Program-made: the position numbers and the translations under genes | From: Thiogranum sp963752745 | GTDB taxonomy: Bacteria > Pseudomonadota > Gammaproteobacteria > DSM-19610 | Length of the DNA: 64,000 nucleotides | Assembly (NCBI GenBank): GCA_963752745.1 | Contig: CAVWAK010000034.1 | Coordinates: 35,773-99,772 of the forward strand | Reading direction: 5' to 3' | Shown: piece by piece, positions 1-9,112 of the stretch | Numbering within the stretch: position 1 is the stretch's first letter | How the letters are laid out: each line of letters opens with the position of its first letter | Notes under the pieces: model-generated | The model's database searches: none | Told to the model about the DNA's origin: nothing | What the model saw: only the letters and a program-made list of their open reading frames with translations

Positions 1-13
1 TGACCACCTGATT

Positions 14-619
14 GTGAATTTTGACCAGGCCTTGCGCACGCTGGCTGGCCGCCCTCTGGTGACAGGCCGTCCCAACCCCGCCGATGATCGTGAAGAAGCA
101 GAACTCAGTGAGGCAGAGAAGGCTGAATCTGCTCGCCTCATGCGTGTCAATCATGCCGGTGAAGTGGCGGCGCAGGCGCTCTACCAGGGGCAGGCGCTGA
201 CGGCGCGCCTCGAGAATGTCCGGGACCGCATGGAGCGTGCTGCTGAAGAAGAAAATGACCATCTCGACTGGTGTGAAAAACGCATTAATGAGTTGAATGG
301 ACATGTCAGTTACCTGAATCCACTCTGGTATGCGGGTTCTTTCGCCATCGGTGCTGTTGCAGGCGTCCTTGGCGACAAGTGGAGTCTGGGTTTTGTGGCC
401 GAGACCGAGAAGCAGGTCATTAAACATCTTGATGGCCATCTGCAGACTTTGTCTGCCAGCGATCAGAAGAGCCGTGCAATCATCGAGCAGATGAAAATAG
501 ATGAGGCCCATCACGGTGCCGAAGCCAAACGTGCCGGGGGTGTCGAGTTGCCACAGCCGGCAAAAGAGTTAATGAAAGTCGTGTCAAAGGTCATGACCGG
601 TAGCGCTTACTGGCTTTAG
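14..619 (+). CDS. coq7: 2-polyprenyl-3-methyl-6-methoxy-1,4-benzoquinone monooxygenase (Coq7)
   Basis: Di-iron hydroxylase of ubiquinone synthesis; it hydroxylates demethoxyubiquinol at the inner membrane. The carboxylate-bridged di-iron ligand set is visible counting from the GTG at 14: E50 (in NHAGE), E80 and H83 (in EENDHL), E132, and E164/H167 (in IDEAHH). The 201 residues cover the whole family domain. The reading frame stays open to the left edge (codons for D-H-L-I precede the GTG), so the true start may lie a few codons outside the window. It is followed after 9 bp by the gamma carbonic anhydrase gene on the same strand. The family call is firm; the start is not. Confidence 0.95.
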   Translation: MNFDQALRTLAGRPLVTGRPNPADDREEAELSEAEKAESARLMRVNHAGEVAAQALYQGQALTARLENVRDRMERAAEEENDHLDWCEKRINELNGHVSYLNPLWYAGSFAIGAVAGVLGDKWSLGFVAETEKQVIKHLDGHLQTLSASDQKSRAIIEQMKIDEAHHGAEAKRAGGVELPQPAKELMKVVSKVMTGSAYWL

Positions 620-628
620 AGCGCAGAC

Positions 629-1156
629 ATGTCTATTCGCCGTTTTGAAGGGTATTCGCCCGCTATTCATCCCAGTGCCTATATTGACGAGCAAGCCATG
701 GTCGGTGGCCAGGTGACGATTGGTGCTGAAAGCTCTGTCTGGCCAATGTGTGTGTTGCGAGGTGATATCAATAGCATCGTAGTTGGTGAGCGCACCAATA
801 TTCAGGATGGCTCGGTGCTGCATGTAACTCACGATAGCGAGTTTGCCGAGGGTGGTATGCCGCTGCTGGTTGGTAGCGATGTCACGGTCGGGCATAAAGT
901 GATTTTGCACGCGTGTACGATAGAAGACCTGTGTCTGATCGGTATGGGTTCAGTGGTGCTGGATGGTGCACTGGTTCGCAGCGGAGCAATGATCGGCGCG
1001 GGTTCGCTGGTGCCGCCAAACAAGGACCTGGAGGGCGGCTATCTCTATGTCGGCTCGCCGGTGAAGAGAGTGCGCGAACTCACTGAAAAGGAGCGGCGCT
1101 TCCTGAAGTATTCGGCAGAACACTATGCCAGATTGAAAGACCGACATCGTAGCTGA
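629..1156 (+). CDS. yrdA: gamma carbonic anhydrase family protein (YrdA-like)
   Basis: Left-handed beta-helix hexapeptide-repeat protein of the gamma carbonic anhydrase family. The three zinc histidines are present (H68 in HVTH, H89 in VGHK, H94 in LHACT), and the C-terminal run GAGSLVPPNK...GYLYVGSPVK is characteristic of YrdA. At 175 residues it is close to the E. coli protein (about 184). Whether YrdA-type members hydrate CO2 in vivo is unsettled, so carbonic anhydrase activity is a family inference. It probably shares a transcript with coq7. It converges on rho, with a hairpin terminator between them. Confidence 0.9.
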   Translation: MSIRRFEGYSPAIHPSAYIDEQAMVGGQVTIGAESSVWPMCVLRGDINSIVVGERTNIQDGSVLHVTHDSEFAEGGMPLLVGSDVTVGHKVILHACTIEDLCLIGMGSVVLDGALVRSGAMIGAGSLVPPNKDLEGGYLYVGSPVKRVRELTEKERRFLKYSAEHYARLKDRHRS

Positions 1157-1162
1157 TATAAA

Positions 1163-1189
1163 AAAGGCGAAGGGGTTGCCTTCGCCTTT
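1163..1189 (-). terminator. Intrinsic terminator of rho (weakly bidirectional)
   Basis: A perfect 11-bp stem (1163-1173 with 1179-1189) encloses a 5-nt loop. Read on the minus strand it is followed by a run of T residues, which is the form expected for the end of the rho transcript whose stop codon lies 26 bp away. On the plus strand the T tract is short, so it can serve the carbonic anhydrase transcript only weakly. Confidence 0.85.
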
Positions 1190-1214
1190 CCAGGCAAATG
1201 CCGGGCTACCTGAT

Positions 1215-2468
1215 TCAGCGTTTCATTGAATCAAAAAACTCATTGTTGGTCTTGGTACCCTTGAGACGGTCCAGCAGGAATTCCATAGCTGCGAGATCTT
1301 CCATTGGGTGCAATAACTTTCTCAGAATCCACACTTTCTGAAGTTCGTCGGGCTTGGTCAGCAGTTCCTCACGGCGAGTGCCGGAACGGTTGATGTTGAT
1401 CGACGGGAAGACGCGCTTTTCAGCAATCTTGCGGTCCAGGTGAATCTCCATGTTGCCGGTTCCCTTGAACTCCTCGTAGATAACATCATCCATGCGTGAG
1501 CCGGTATCGACCAGCGCAGTGGCAATGATTGTCAGCGAGCCACCTTCTTCGATGTTACGTGCAGCACCGAAGAAGCGTTTCGGACGGTGCAGTGCGTTGG
1601 CATCTACACCACCTGTCAGTACCTTGCCTGAGGAAGGTACAACCGTGTTGTAGGCGCGGCCGAGGCGGGTAATGGAGTCCAGCAGGATGACTACGTCGTG
1701 CTTGTGTTCAACCAGCCGCTTGGCTTTCTCGATAACCATTTCGGCAACCTGGACGTGACGACTGGCCGGCTCGTCGAATGTGGATGACACCACTTCGCCG
1801 CGCACTGAGCGTGACATTTCTGTCACTTCTTCAGGGCGTTCGTCAATCAGCAGGACAATGAGATAACACTCTGGGTGATTGGCGCTAATCGACTGTGCCA
1901 CGTTCTGCAGCAGCATGGTCTTGCCGGCCTTCGGTGGTGAGACGATGAGGCCGCGCTGGCCTTTGCCGATGGGCGAGGCCAGATCGATTACGCGTGCCGT
2001 AATGTCTTCCGTGCTGCCATTGCCTATCTCCAGAGTCATGCGCTCATTGGGATGCAATGGAGTGAGGTTTTCGAAAAGCACCTTGCTCTTGGCATTTTCG
2101 GGCTTGTCGAAATTAATCTCGTTAACCTTGAGCAACGCAAAGTAACGCTCCCCTTCTTTTGGAGGACGGATTTTGCCGGATACGGTGTCCCCGGTGCGCA
2201 GGCTAAAGCGGCGTATCTGGCTGGGGGAAACGTAGATGTCGTCGGGGCCGGCAAGGTAAGAGCTGTCTGCCGAGCGTAGAAATCCAAAGCCGTCCTGCAG
2301 GATTTCCAGCACACCGTCACCGAAAATGTCTTCACCGCTCTTGGCGTGGGATTTGAGGATTGAAAATACGACGTCCTGCTTGCGAGATCGAGCGCCTTCA
2401 ATGCCCATATCCCGGGCAATATTGATCAATTCGGATGCCGGTTTTTGTTTCAGTTCGGTCAGATTCAT
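1215..2468 (-). CDS. rho: Transcription termination factor Rho
   Basis: Hexameric RNA-dependent ATPase/helicase that ends transcription of untranslated RNA. The 417-residue protein has the N-terminal Rho domain (starting MNLTEL, SELINIARDMGIEG), the cold-shock-like RNA-binding fold with the GFGFLRS motif near residues 61-67, the Walker A motif (PPKAGKT, about 178-184), Walker B (VVILLDSITR) and a normal C-terminus. Length matches gammaproteobacterial Rho (about 419). It lies downstream of trxA on the same strand, the standard arrangement. The 149-bp spacer from 2469 to 2617 is long enough for its own promoter and leader; Rho is autoregulated in relatives, but no specific site was identified here. 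Confidence 0.98.
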   Translation of the reverse strand: MNLTELKQKPASELINIARDMGIEGARSRKQDVVFSILKSHAKSGEDIFGDGVLEILQDGFGFLRSADSSYLAGPDDIYVSPSQIRRFSLRTGDTVSGKIRPPKEGERYFALLKVNEINFDKPENAKSKVLFENLTPLHPNERMTLEIGNGSTEDITARVIDLASPIGKGQRGLIVSPPKAGKTMLLQNVAQSISANHPECYLIVLLIDERPEEVTEMSRSVRGEVVSSTFDEPASRHVQVAEMVIEKAKRLVEHKHDVVILLDSITRLGRAYNTVVPSSGKVLTGGVDANALHRPKRFFGAARNIEEGGSLTIIATALVDTGSRMDDVIYEEFKGTGNMEIHLDRKIAEKRVFPSININRSGTRREELLTKPDELQKVWILRKLLHPMEDLAAMEFLLDRLKGTKTNNEFFDSMKR

Positions 2469-2617
2469 AAGCTTTTAGTGTCGTTAAGGTTATAGGAAAC
2501 GGCGCCACCAGGCGGCGGCGGTTCGGGGTGCGGTGCTATTGCAGCAGCGCATGTCAGTTTATCAGTGCAGAATCGCTCTCTGCCTCCTGAATAAGCGGTC
2601 TGCCATCGGACAGGCTG

Positions 2618-2944
2618 CTAAATGTTGGTATCAATAAAGGCTGTCAATTGTGACTTGGACAGCGCACCCACCTTGGTGGCTTCTACATTGCCGTCTTTGA
2701 ACAACATCAGAGTGGGGATGCCGCGGATGCCATATTTCGGTGGCGTCTGCGGGTTTTCATCAATGTTCAGTTTGGCGACCTTGATTTTGCCCTGATACTC
2801 GGCAGCAATCTCGGTCAGTATGGGAGCGATCATTTTGCAGGGGCCGCACCATTCGGCCCAGTAATCGACCAGCACCGGTTCGTTGGATTCCAGTACTTCA
2901 TTTTGAAAAGAGTCATCGGTTAAATAAACGATCGTATCGCTCAC
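2618..2944 (-). CDS. trxA: Thioredoxin (TrxA)
   Basis: General protein disulfide reductase of the cytoplasm. With the start set at GTG 2944 the protein has 108 residues, the usual thioredoxin length, and begins MSDTIVYLTDD; the redox pair is C33/C36 in WCGPC. The longer open frame reaching 3088 is rejected because its extra 48 residues have no thioredoxin counterpart and a strong Shine-Dalgarno (AGGAGG, complement of 2953-2958) sits 8 nt before the GTG. It is followed on the same strand by rho and is divergent from rhlB, the classic gammaproteobacterial neighbourhood. Confidence 0.96.
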   Translation of the reverse strand: MSDTIVYLTDDSFQNEVLESNEPVLVDYWAEWCGPCKMIAPILTEIAAEYQGKIKVAKLNIDENPQTPPKYGIRGIPTLMLFKDGNVEATKVGALSKSQLTAFIDTNI

Positions 2945-3177
2945 GCTTTGGGCCTCCTGACCACATTGACTGAATACTGTTTGATTCAAAAACGGGAATG
3001 TTGGATTTAAATTGGGGGTCTTGTCAGACGGAACCGCTTTACTTCCAATTCTCTGTTGGCCGGATGCTATCTGACCCGTGGACGACAAAGCAGTGGGCTA
3101 ATTTCAGCCCAAAAAGGCTCGGAATGCAAGTCCTAAAGCTGAGATAAATATACATAAATTCGTTATGCTTAACAGTT

Positions 3178-4470
3178 ATGGATAATAAACCGATAACAAA
3201 TTGCACATTTGACAGCTTTAATCTGCCGGATTCTATCGCTCAAGGTATTGAGGAAGCAGGGTTTTTAGCCTGCACCCCCATACAGGAAAAGACTTTGCCT
3301 CTTACGCTTGAAGGCAAGGATGTGGCGGGTCAGGCTCAAACCGGAACGGGCAAAACAGCCGCTTTTCTGGTTGCCGTCTTTAATCATTTGCTGCGTAACC
3401 CGGCCGATGACAAGCGTAAACAGAGCCAGGTGAGGGCATTAATTCTTGCTCCGACCCGTGAACTGGCGATACAGATTCATCGCGATGCGACCAAACTCGG
3501 GCAGCACACCGGTCTGGTGCTGGGGTTAGCCTACGGCGGCACAGACTACGACAAGCAGCGCCAGCAACTGGTCGATGGTGTGGATATTCTGATTGGTACG
3601 CCGGGCCGCATAATCGATTACTTCAAACAGCATGTATTCGACCTGCGTGCCGCACAGGCGGTGGTGCTGGATGAAGCGGATCGGATGTTTGACCTGGGTT
3701 TTATCAAGGACGTGCGCTACCTGTTGCGACGCTGCCCACCGCCAGAGCAGCGCCTGGGATTGCTGTTTTCGGCCACCATGTCACTGCGCGTGAACGAACT
3801 GGCCTATGAGCATATGAATAATCCCCAGCATGTTCAGGTCGAACCGGAACAGGTCACGGCGCGCCACGTGCGCCAGGCGCTCTACCATACGGCTAACGAG
3901 GACAAGATCCCGCTGCTGCTTGGCCTGATGAAGCGAATCGATGCCAAGCGCAGTATTGTGTTTGTTAATACCAAGAGGGATGCCGAAAAAGTCTGGAGTT
4001 ACCTGGAGGGTAACGGCTTCAGTTCGGCCATTCTCTCCGGTGATGTGCCTCAGAAGAAGCGTCAAACCTTGTTGAAGCGTTTTCAGGATGGCGAGTTGGC
4101 CATCCTGGTGGCTACTGATGTGGCAGCCCGGGGTTTGCATATTCCGGATGTAAGCCATGTTTTCAACTATGACCTGCCGCAGGATGCCGAAGACTATGTC
4201 CACCGTATCGGTCGCACAGCACGTCTGGGCGCCGAGGGTGACGCGATCAGCTTCGCCTGCGAACGATTTGTCTACTCCCTGCCAGAGATTGAGGAATATA
4301 TTGGTGAGTCTATCCCCGTTGAGCCGGTCACAGATGACTTGATGGTCAAGCCCAAGCCGCCGGTAGCACGTCCAAAGCGGGAGGGACCGCCCAGGAGAGG
4401 CTCTGGAGGTGGAGGGCAGCGCGGGGGCGGTTCACGCGGTGGCCCCAGGAGACGTCAGTCGACCTCTTGA
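3178..4470 (+). CDS. rhlB: ATP-dependent RNA helicase RhlB
   Basis: DEAD-box RNA helicase of the RNA degradosome. Motifs in order: Q motif (ACTPIQ), Walker A (AQTGTGKT, residues 53-60), PTREL, DEAD (165-168), SAT, and the helicase C domain with VATDVAARGLHIP and HRIGRT. The tail after residue about 390 is basic and Gly/Arg-rich, a typical low-complexity RNA-binding extension, though the exact sequence is lineage specific. The divergent pairing with trxA-rho supports RhlB rather than another DEAD-box paralogue. No strong ribosome-binding site is visible before the ATG; this start was chosen because it aligns with family N-termini. Confidence 0.95.
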   Translation: MDNKPITNCTFDSFNLPDSIAQGIEEAGFLACTPIQEKTLPLTLEGKDVAGQAQTGTGKTAAFLVAVFNHLLRNPADDKRKQSQVRALILAPTRELAIQIHRDATKLGQHTGLVLGLAYGGTDYDKQRQQLVDGVDILIGTPGRIIDYFKQHVFDLRAAQAVVLDEADRMFDLGFIKDVRYLLRRCPPPEQRLGLLFSATMSLRVNELAYEHMNNPQHVQVEPEQVTARHVRQALYHTANEDKIPLLLGLMKRIDAKRSIVFVNTKRDAEKVWSYLEGNGFSSAILSGDVPQKKRQTLLKRFQDGELAILVATDVAARGLHIPDVSHVFNYDLPQDAEDYVHRIGRTARLGAEGDAISFACERFVYSLPEIEEYIGESIPVEPVTDDLMVKPKPPVARPKREGPPRRGSGGGGQRGGGSRGGPRRRQSTS

Positions 4471-4637
4471 GATGCCTGTCGGGCAGGAGTGTGGAACAGA
4501 CGGGCGACGCCGCGGTCAAAATGGGCTAGAATAACAACATTCAACAAATTAATAGATTAGCTTCAGGCGTTTAAGTTATTTGCCAGGCAGCCGCGTTTAG
4601 TGGTTCAGGGACATAGTGAATTTAGATAATTGTATCC

Positions 4638-5543
4638 ATGGTCAGTCTTGCCTTACCACAATCTGCGTTGCAGAACTGGCTGCAGCCAGAGCGCAGCGGA
4701 CAGCTTGCCAAGCTGGTAAACCTGCTGCTGGTTATCTGGCTGGCATGGCTTCTGGCTCGTCTGAGCTGGTTTATACTGCCCGAACCGGAAGTTGAGCCTA
4801 TCCCCCAGTCTGCTGTCGTAGCAGCGCCGGTGCAGCGCCAACAGGCGCGTATTGACGAGCGCCAGATTGCCTCATGGCATCTGTTCGGTGTTGCCGGCGA
4901 GGAAAAGCCCGTTAAGGTGGTGGTAGCGGACGCTCCGGAAACCCGTCTGAAGTTGACTTTGCGAGGGCTGTTCGCCAGCGATGACAGCGCCGGTGGACGC
5001 GCCATCATTGGTGATCCCAAAGGCAAAGAAGAATCGTATGCTGTGGGAGACCCGGTGCCGGGTGGGGCCAAACTTTCTGAAATTTATCCTGACAGGGTAA
5101 TACTGGAACGCAACGGCCGCTATGAGACCCTGCGTTTGCCGAAAGACCGCTCCAGCGCGAGTAGCCGTGCCGGAAGAACAGCTGCCAGTACCTCAACAGG
5201 TGGTTCAGGTGCCGGACAGGCTGCAGCTTTCACGAAATACCGTAACGAGATTAAGCAAAACCCGGCGGCGTTTTTGAATTATGTACGAGCTACCCCGGCA
5301 CGCAAAAATGGAAAATTTATCGGCTTCCGCTTGCAGGCCGGTAAAAAGCGTGGTGCGCTGAAAGAACTGGGCCTCGAGCCAGGAGATATTGTGACCTCTA
5401 TCAATAGCGTAAAGATTGATTCGCCGGCCAAGGGTATGAAAGCCATGCAAGCCCTGGGCGAGGGTGAAAGCGTCAATGTGACTTTGCTGCGCGGCGGGCA
5501 GGAAGTTTCGAAAAGTCTGACTTTGCCGTCAGCCGCCGAATAA
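4638..5543 (+). CDS. gspC: Type II secretion system protein GspC
   Basis: Inner-membrane clamp protein of the type II secretion system that links the cytoplasmic-membrane platform to the GspD secretin. It has a short cytoplasmic N-terminus, one membrane segment (about residues 22-48), a periplasmic homology region (about 75-165, containing RGLFASDD and the GDP...GGAKLSEI stretch), a Ser/Gly-rich linker and a C-terminal PDZ domain (about 225-296, GLEPGDIVTSINSV). Its 301 residues fit the family. It is the first gene of gspC-D-E-F; the 167-bp gap after rhlB probably holds the promoter. The ribosome-binding site before the ATG is weak. Confidence 0.92.
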   Translation: MVSLALPQSALQNWLQPERSGQLAKLVNLLLVIWLAWLLARLSWFILPEPEVEPIPQSAVVAAPVQRQQARIDERQIASWHLFGVAGEEKPVKVVVADAPETRLKLTLRGLFASDDSAGGRAIIGDPKGKEESYAVGDPVPGGAKLSEIYPDRVILERNGRYETLRLPKDRSSASSRAGRTAASTSTGGSGAGQAAAFTKYRNEIKQNPAAFLNYVRATPARKNGKFIGFRLQAGKKRGALKELGLEPGDIVTSINSVKIDSPAKGMKAMQALGEGESVNVTLLRGGQEVSKSLTLPSAAE

Positions 5544-5573
5544 AAAGATAAGGTAGTCAGGAGTAGAAAGACA

Positions 5574-7574
5574 GTGAATCCCCGGACCAATAGTCACAGG
5601 CACTGGTTATATGGCATATGGCTGATGTGCCTGGTCTGGGCTATGCCGCTGTTGGCACAGACCATCACGCTGAACCTTAAGGATGCCGATATTAATGCCC
5701 TTATCGGCACGGTGGCCGAGGTAACCGGCAAGAATTTCATCGTTGATCCGCGCGTCAAAGGCAAAGTCACGGTAATTTCCTCGCGACCAATGGACTCTGA
5801 AGAAGTCTACCAGGTGTTTCTGTCCATTCTTAAGGTCCATGGTTTCGCGGCGGTACCCAGTGGCCAGGTTATCAAGATACTGCCAGATGTCAGTGCCAAG
5901 CAGGACAGTATTCCCAACGTTTCCGATGACGCACCCGGGCGGGGCGACGAAATGGTGACCCGGGTCATCCAGGTCGATAATGTCGCAGCGGCGCAGCTGG
6001 TGCCGATCTTGCGGCCGTTGGTGCCGCAGCAGGGTCATCTGGCCGCCTATCCGACAACCAATGTACTGATTATTTCCGACCGCGCGGAGAATGCATCGCG
6101 TCTGGTCAGCATTATTCGTCGAATTGATACCGTCAGTGACAGCGAGATCGAGGTTATCCGTCTGGAGTTTGCCTCTGCAGCGGAAGTGGTGCGTATCCTG
6201 AACGCCATTAGCCGTTCACAGCCAGCTGCCGGTAAAACACCCGCTACCGGTGGCCAGGCTCTGGTCGCGGATGAGCGCACCAATAGCGTTCTGCTGGGCG
6301 GTGATCGCGCGGACAGGCTGCGCATGCGTGCAATTATCTCCCATCTGGATACGCCGCTGGAATCCGAGGGTAATACCAAGGTGATTTACCTCAAATATGC
6401 CAAGGCCGCCGATCTGGTCGAGGTGTTGCAGGGTGTTGGCAAGACTCAGGGTGAGGAAATCAAGAAGGGCAAGGCGACAGCCGCCTCTATCGACAAACAA
6501 CTGGATATTCATGCCGATGAATCGACCAATGCACTGGTGCTAACGGCACCACCGTCGCTGATGCGATCGCTGGAAAGTGTTATTCGTCAGCTGGATATTC
6601 GCCGTTCACAGGTGCTGGTTGACGCGATTATTGCCGAGGTCGGTGAGCGTAAAGCGCGTGAACTGGGCGTCCAGTGGACCATCTTCGATCTCAGTGGCGA
6701 TGCTGCGCCGGTAGGCGGTACTAATTTCACCAACACCGGCACCAACCTGGTTGATATTGCCCAGGGTGTTATTAATCAGCAGTTGGTAGGTCTGACGCCG
6801 GGTATGTTGTTTGGTGCCGGCAAGTTCGACAGGGACGGTACCAGCTTTGCAGCAGTGGTCCAGGCGCTGGCTGCTGACGGTGACTCGAATATACTGTCGA
6901 CGCCGTCGCTGGTGACCCTGGATAATGAAGAGGCCGAGATTGTTGTTGGTCAGAACGTGCCTTTTGTCACTGGTTCGTTCACCAGTACCGGTGCTTCATC
7001 GGGGTCAGTAGATCCCTTCCAGACCATCCAGCGAGAGGATGTTGGTATAACGCTCAAGATCAAGCCGCAAATCAATGAAGGTGATGCGGTCATAATGCAG
7101 ATAGAGCAGGAAGTGTCCTCGATCTCGAATGACGCCCAGGCTGCTGACCTGATTACCGACAAGCGCTCCATCAAGACCAACGTACTGGCGCGCGACGGGC
7201 AAATTATTGTGCTGGGCGGCCTGATCGAAGACCGGACCCGTGAATCAGAGCAGAAAGTTCCTCTGCTTGGCGATATTCCTTACCTTGGGGCATTGTTCCG
7301 CTCAAAGTCGAGTAATGTGGATAAAATTAATCTGATGGTCTTTATTCACCCGACCATTCTGCGTGATCAGGAAACAGCTGACCGATATACGGCGACCAAG
7401 TATAACTATATACGTGCACAGCAAGCGGATGCCTTTAAAGAAGGTGTTTTCATGACACCTGAAATACCGGCGCCCATGTTGCCGGATATGCGCGATCTGC
7501 TTGAGTTGCCTCCCCCCTTTGAGTCTGGCCAGGAAGATGCCGCGCCATCCGGAGTTACCGAGCAGGATGGCTGA
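5574..7574 (+). CDS. gspD: Type II secretion system secretin GspD
   Basis: Outer-membrane secretin that forms the exit channel. A signal peptide (cleavage probably after LLAQ, about residue 29) is followed by N0 (TLNLKDADINALI), three N1-N3 repeats containing the secretin motifs such as VIRLEFASAAEVVRIL and VIYLKYAKAADLVEVL, and the secretin C-domain with the VPLLGDIPYLGALF signature. At 666 residues it is full length. It starts with GTG at 5574, 30 bp after gspC. No dedicated pilotin gene is seen nearby. Its last codons overlap the start of gspE by 8 nt, indicating translational coupling. Confidence 0.96.
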   Translation: MNPRTNSHRHWLYGIWLMCLVWAMPLLAQTITLNLKDADINALIGTVAEVTGKNFIVDPRVKGKVTVISSRPMDSEEVYQVFLSILKVHGFAAVPSGQVIKILPDVSAKQDSIPNVSDDAPGRGDEMVTRVIQVDNVAAAQLVPILRPLVPQQGHLAAYPTTNVLIISDRAENASRLVSIIRRIDTVSDSEIEVIRLEFASAAEVVRILNAISRSQPAAGKTPATGGQALVADERTNSVLLGGDRADRLRMRAIISHLDTPLESEGNTKVIYLKYAKAADLVEVLQGVGKTQGEEIKKGKATAASIDKQLDIHADESTNALVLTAPPSLMRSLESVIRQLDIRRSQVLVDAIIAEVGERKARELGVQWTIFDLSGDAAPVGGTNFTNTGTNLVDIAQGVINQQLVGLTPGMLFGAGKFDRDGTSFAAVVQALAADGDSNILSTPSLVTLDNEEAEIVVGQNVPFVTGSFTSTGASSGSVDPFQTIQREDVGITLKIKPQINEGDAVIMQIEQEVSSISNDAQAADLITDKRSIKTNVLARDGQIIVLGGLIEDRTRESEQKVPLLGDIPYLGALFRSKSSNVDKINLMVFIHPTILRDQETADRYTATKYNYIRAQQADAFKEGVFMTPEIPAPMLPDMRDLLELPPPFESGQEDAAPSGVTEQDG

Positions 7575-9099
7575 GGCCGAGTACGAAGTAAGCAGCGATG
7601 AGTCAGTGGCTGACGATAGCGGGCAAACACGCGGGCGTCGGCCGTCGTTCATGTTCGCCAAGCGCCATGGGTTGCTGGTTACGGAAATCGGTGATTCTTC
7701 CGCTCAGGTTGTTATGAGCCCGGATGCAGACCCGCAGGCGTTGTTGGAGCTGCGCCGTTTTAGCGGCTGCCATCTGCACCTTAAGCAGATTTCGGCAGAA
7801 GAGTTCGAGAGTTTGCTGGCATCGACCTACGAACAAGGTTCGAATGAAGCCATGCAGATGATGGAAGGGATCAGTGATGACCTGGACCTCTTCCAGGTTG
7901 CGCAGGGACTTCCGGAAACAGAGGACCTGCTGGAAAGTGAGGACGATGCCCCCATTATCCGGCTTATCAACGCGCTGTTGACCGAAGCGGTCAAGGAGAA
8001 TGCTTCGGATATCCATATAGAGCCGTTTGAAAATCGCCTGGTAGTGCGGTTTCGTGTTGACGGTGTGCTGCGCGAAGTTCTGGAGCCGCAACGTGTGCTG
8101 GCGCCCTTGCTGGTATCGCGCATCAAAGTTATGGCCAAGCTGGATATTGCCGAGAAGCGATTGCCGCAGGATGGGCGTATCTCACTGCGGGTCGCCGGTC
8201 GCGCGGTAGACGTACGTGTTTCCACATTGCCGTCGGGTCACGGCGAGCGTGTGGTATTGCGTCTGCTGGACAAGCAAGCGGGGCGACTCGATCTGGCACA
8301 TCTCGGCATGGCGCCAGAAGGCCAGCAGCTTATGGATATCCTGATCGAGAAGCCGCATGGCATTGTTCTGGTGACCGGTCCGACAGGTTCAGGAAAGACA
8401 ACCACCTTGTATGCTGCGCTGGAGCGCCTGAATAACAAGCGGCGCAACATAATGACTGTCGAAGATCCGATAGAGTATTACCTCGATGGTATCGGGCAGA
8501 CCCAGGTTAACACCAAGGTCGAGATGAGCTTTGCCCGGGGATTGCGTGCTATCTTGCGCCAGGATCCTGATGTGGTGATGGTCGGTGAGATTCGTGACCT
8601 TGAGACCGCCGAGATAGCCGTACAGGCCAGTTTGACAGGTCATCTGGTTTTTTCGACCTTGCATACCAATAGTGCAGTTGGCGCTGTCACCCGATTGCGT
8701 GATATGGGTGTTGAGCCTTTCCTGTTGTCATCCAGCTTGATAGGTGTGCTGGCCCAGCGTCTGGTGCGCGTGCTCTGTGATAATTGCAAGGAACCCTATA
8801 CCGCTTCCGCCGGCGACTGCGACATGCTTGGTGTCGATGCCGGTAATCCACCTACCCTGTATCGCGCTGTCGGTTGCAGTGAATGCAACCAGTTGGGTTA
8901 CCGTGGCCGGACTGGCATCTACGAACTGATCGAGATCGACGACGAAATGCGCACCCGTATCCACGATGGTGCCGGCGAGCATCAACTCGAGGCGCATGCC
9001 CGCCAGCGCGGACCGAGTATGCGACACGATGGTTGGCGCCGGGCGCTGGCGGGCACGACGACGCTTGAAGAAGTCCTGCGTGTAAGCCAGGAAGACTAG
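7567..9099 (+). CDS. gspE: Type II secretion system ATPase GspE
   Basis: Cytoplasmic ATPase powering pseudopilus assembly. From the ATG at 7567 (overlapping the gspD stop) it has 510 residues; the frame is open further upstream to 7501, but that part is coding for GspD in another frame and lacks GspE similarity. Visible motifs are Walker A (GPTGSGKT, residues 271-278), the Asp box and Walker B region (LRQDPDVVMVGEIRD), the His box, and a four-cysteine zinc site (C404, C407, C437, C440). This CxxC...CxxC module is typical of GspE/PilB ATPases. Confidence 0.96.
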   Translation: MAEAEYEVSSDESVADDSGQTRGRRPSFMFAKRHGLLVTEIGDSSAQVVMSPDADPQALLELRRFSGCHLHLKQISAEEFESLLASTYEQGSNEAMQMMEGISDDLDLFQVAQGLPETEDLLESEDDAPIIRLINALLTEAVKENASDIHIEPFENRLVVRFRVDGVLREVLEPQRVLAPLLVSRIKVMAKLDIAEKRLPQDGRISLRVAGRAVDVRVSTLPSGHGERVVLRLLDKQAGRLDLAHLGMAPEGQQLMDILIEKPHGIVLVTGPTGSGKTTTLYAALERLNNKRRNIMTVEDPIEYYLDGIGQTQVNTKVEMSFARGLRAILRQDPDVVMVGEIRDLETAEIAVQASLTGHLVFSTLHTNSAVGAVTRLRDMGVEPFLLSSSLIGVLAQRLVRVLCDNCKEPYTASAGDCDMLGVDAGNPPTLYRAVGCSECNQLGYRGRTGIYELIEIDDEMRTRIHDGAGEHQLEAHARQRGPSMRHDGWRRALAGTTTLEEVLRVSQED

Positions 9100-9112
9100 G
9101 TGACAAGCTCTC

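Noticed and set aside
4622..5071. A 149-codon minus-strand frame
   Set aside because: It is the antisense of gspC, Ser/Arg-rich, and not protein-like.
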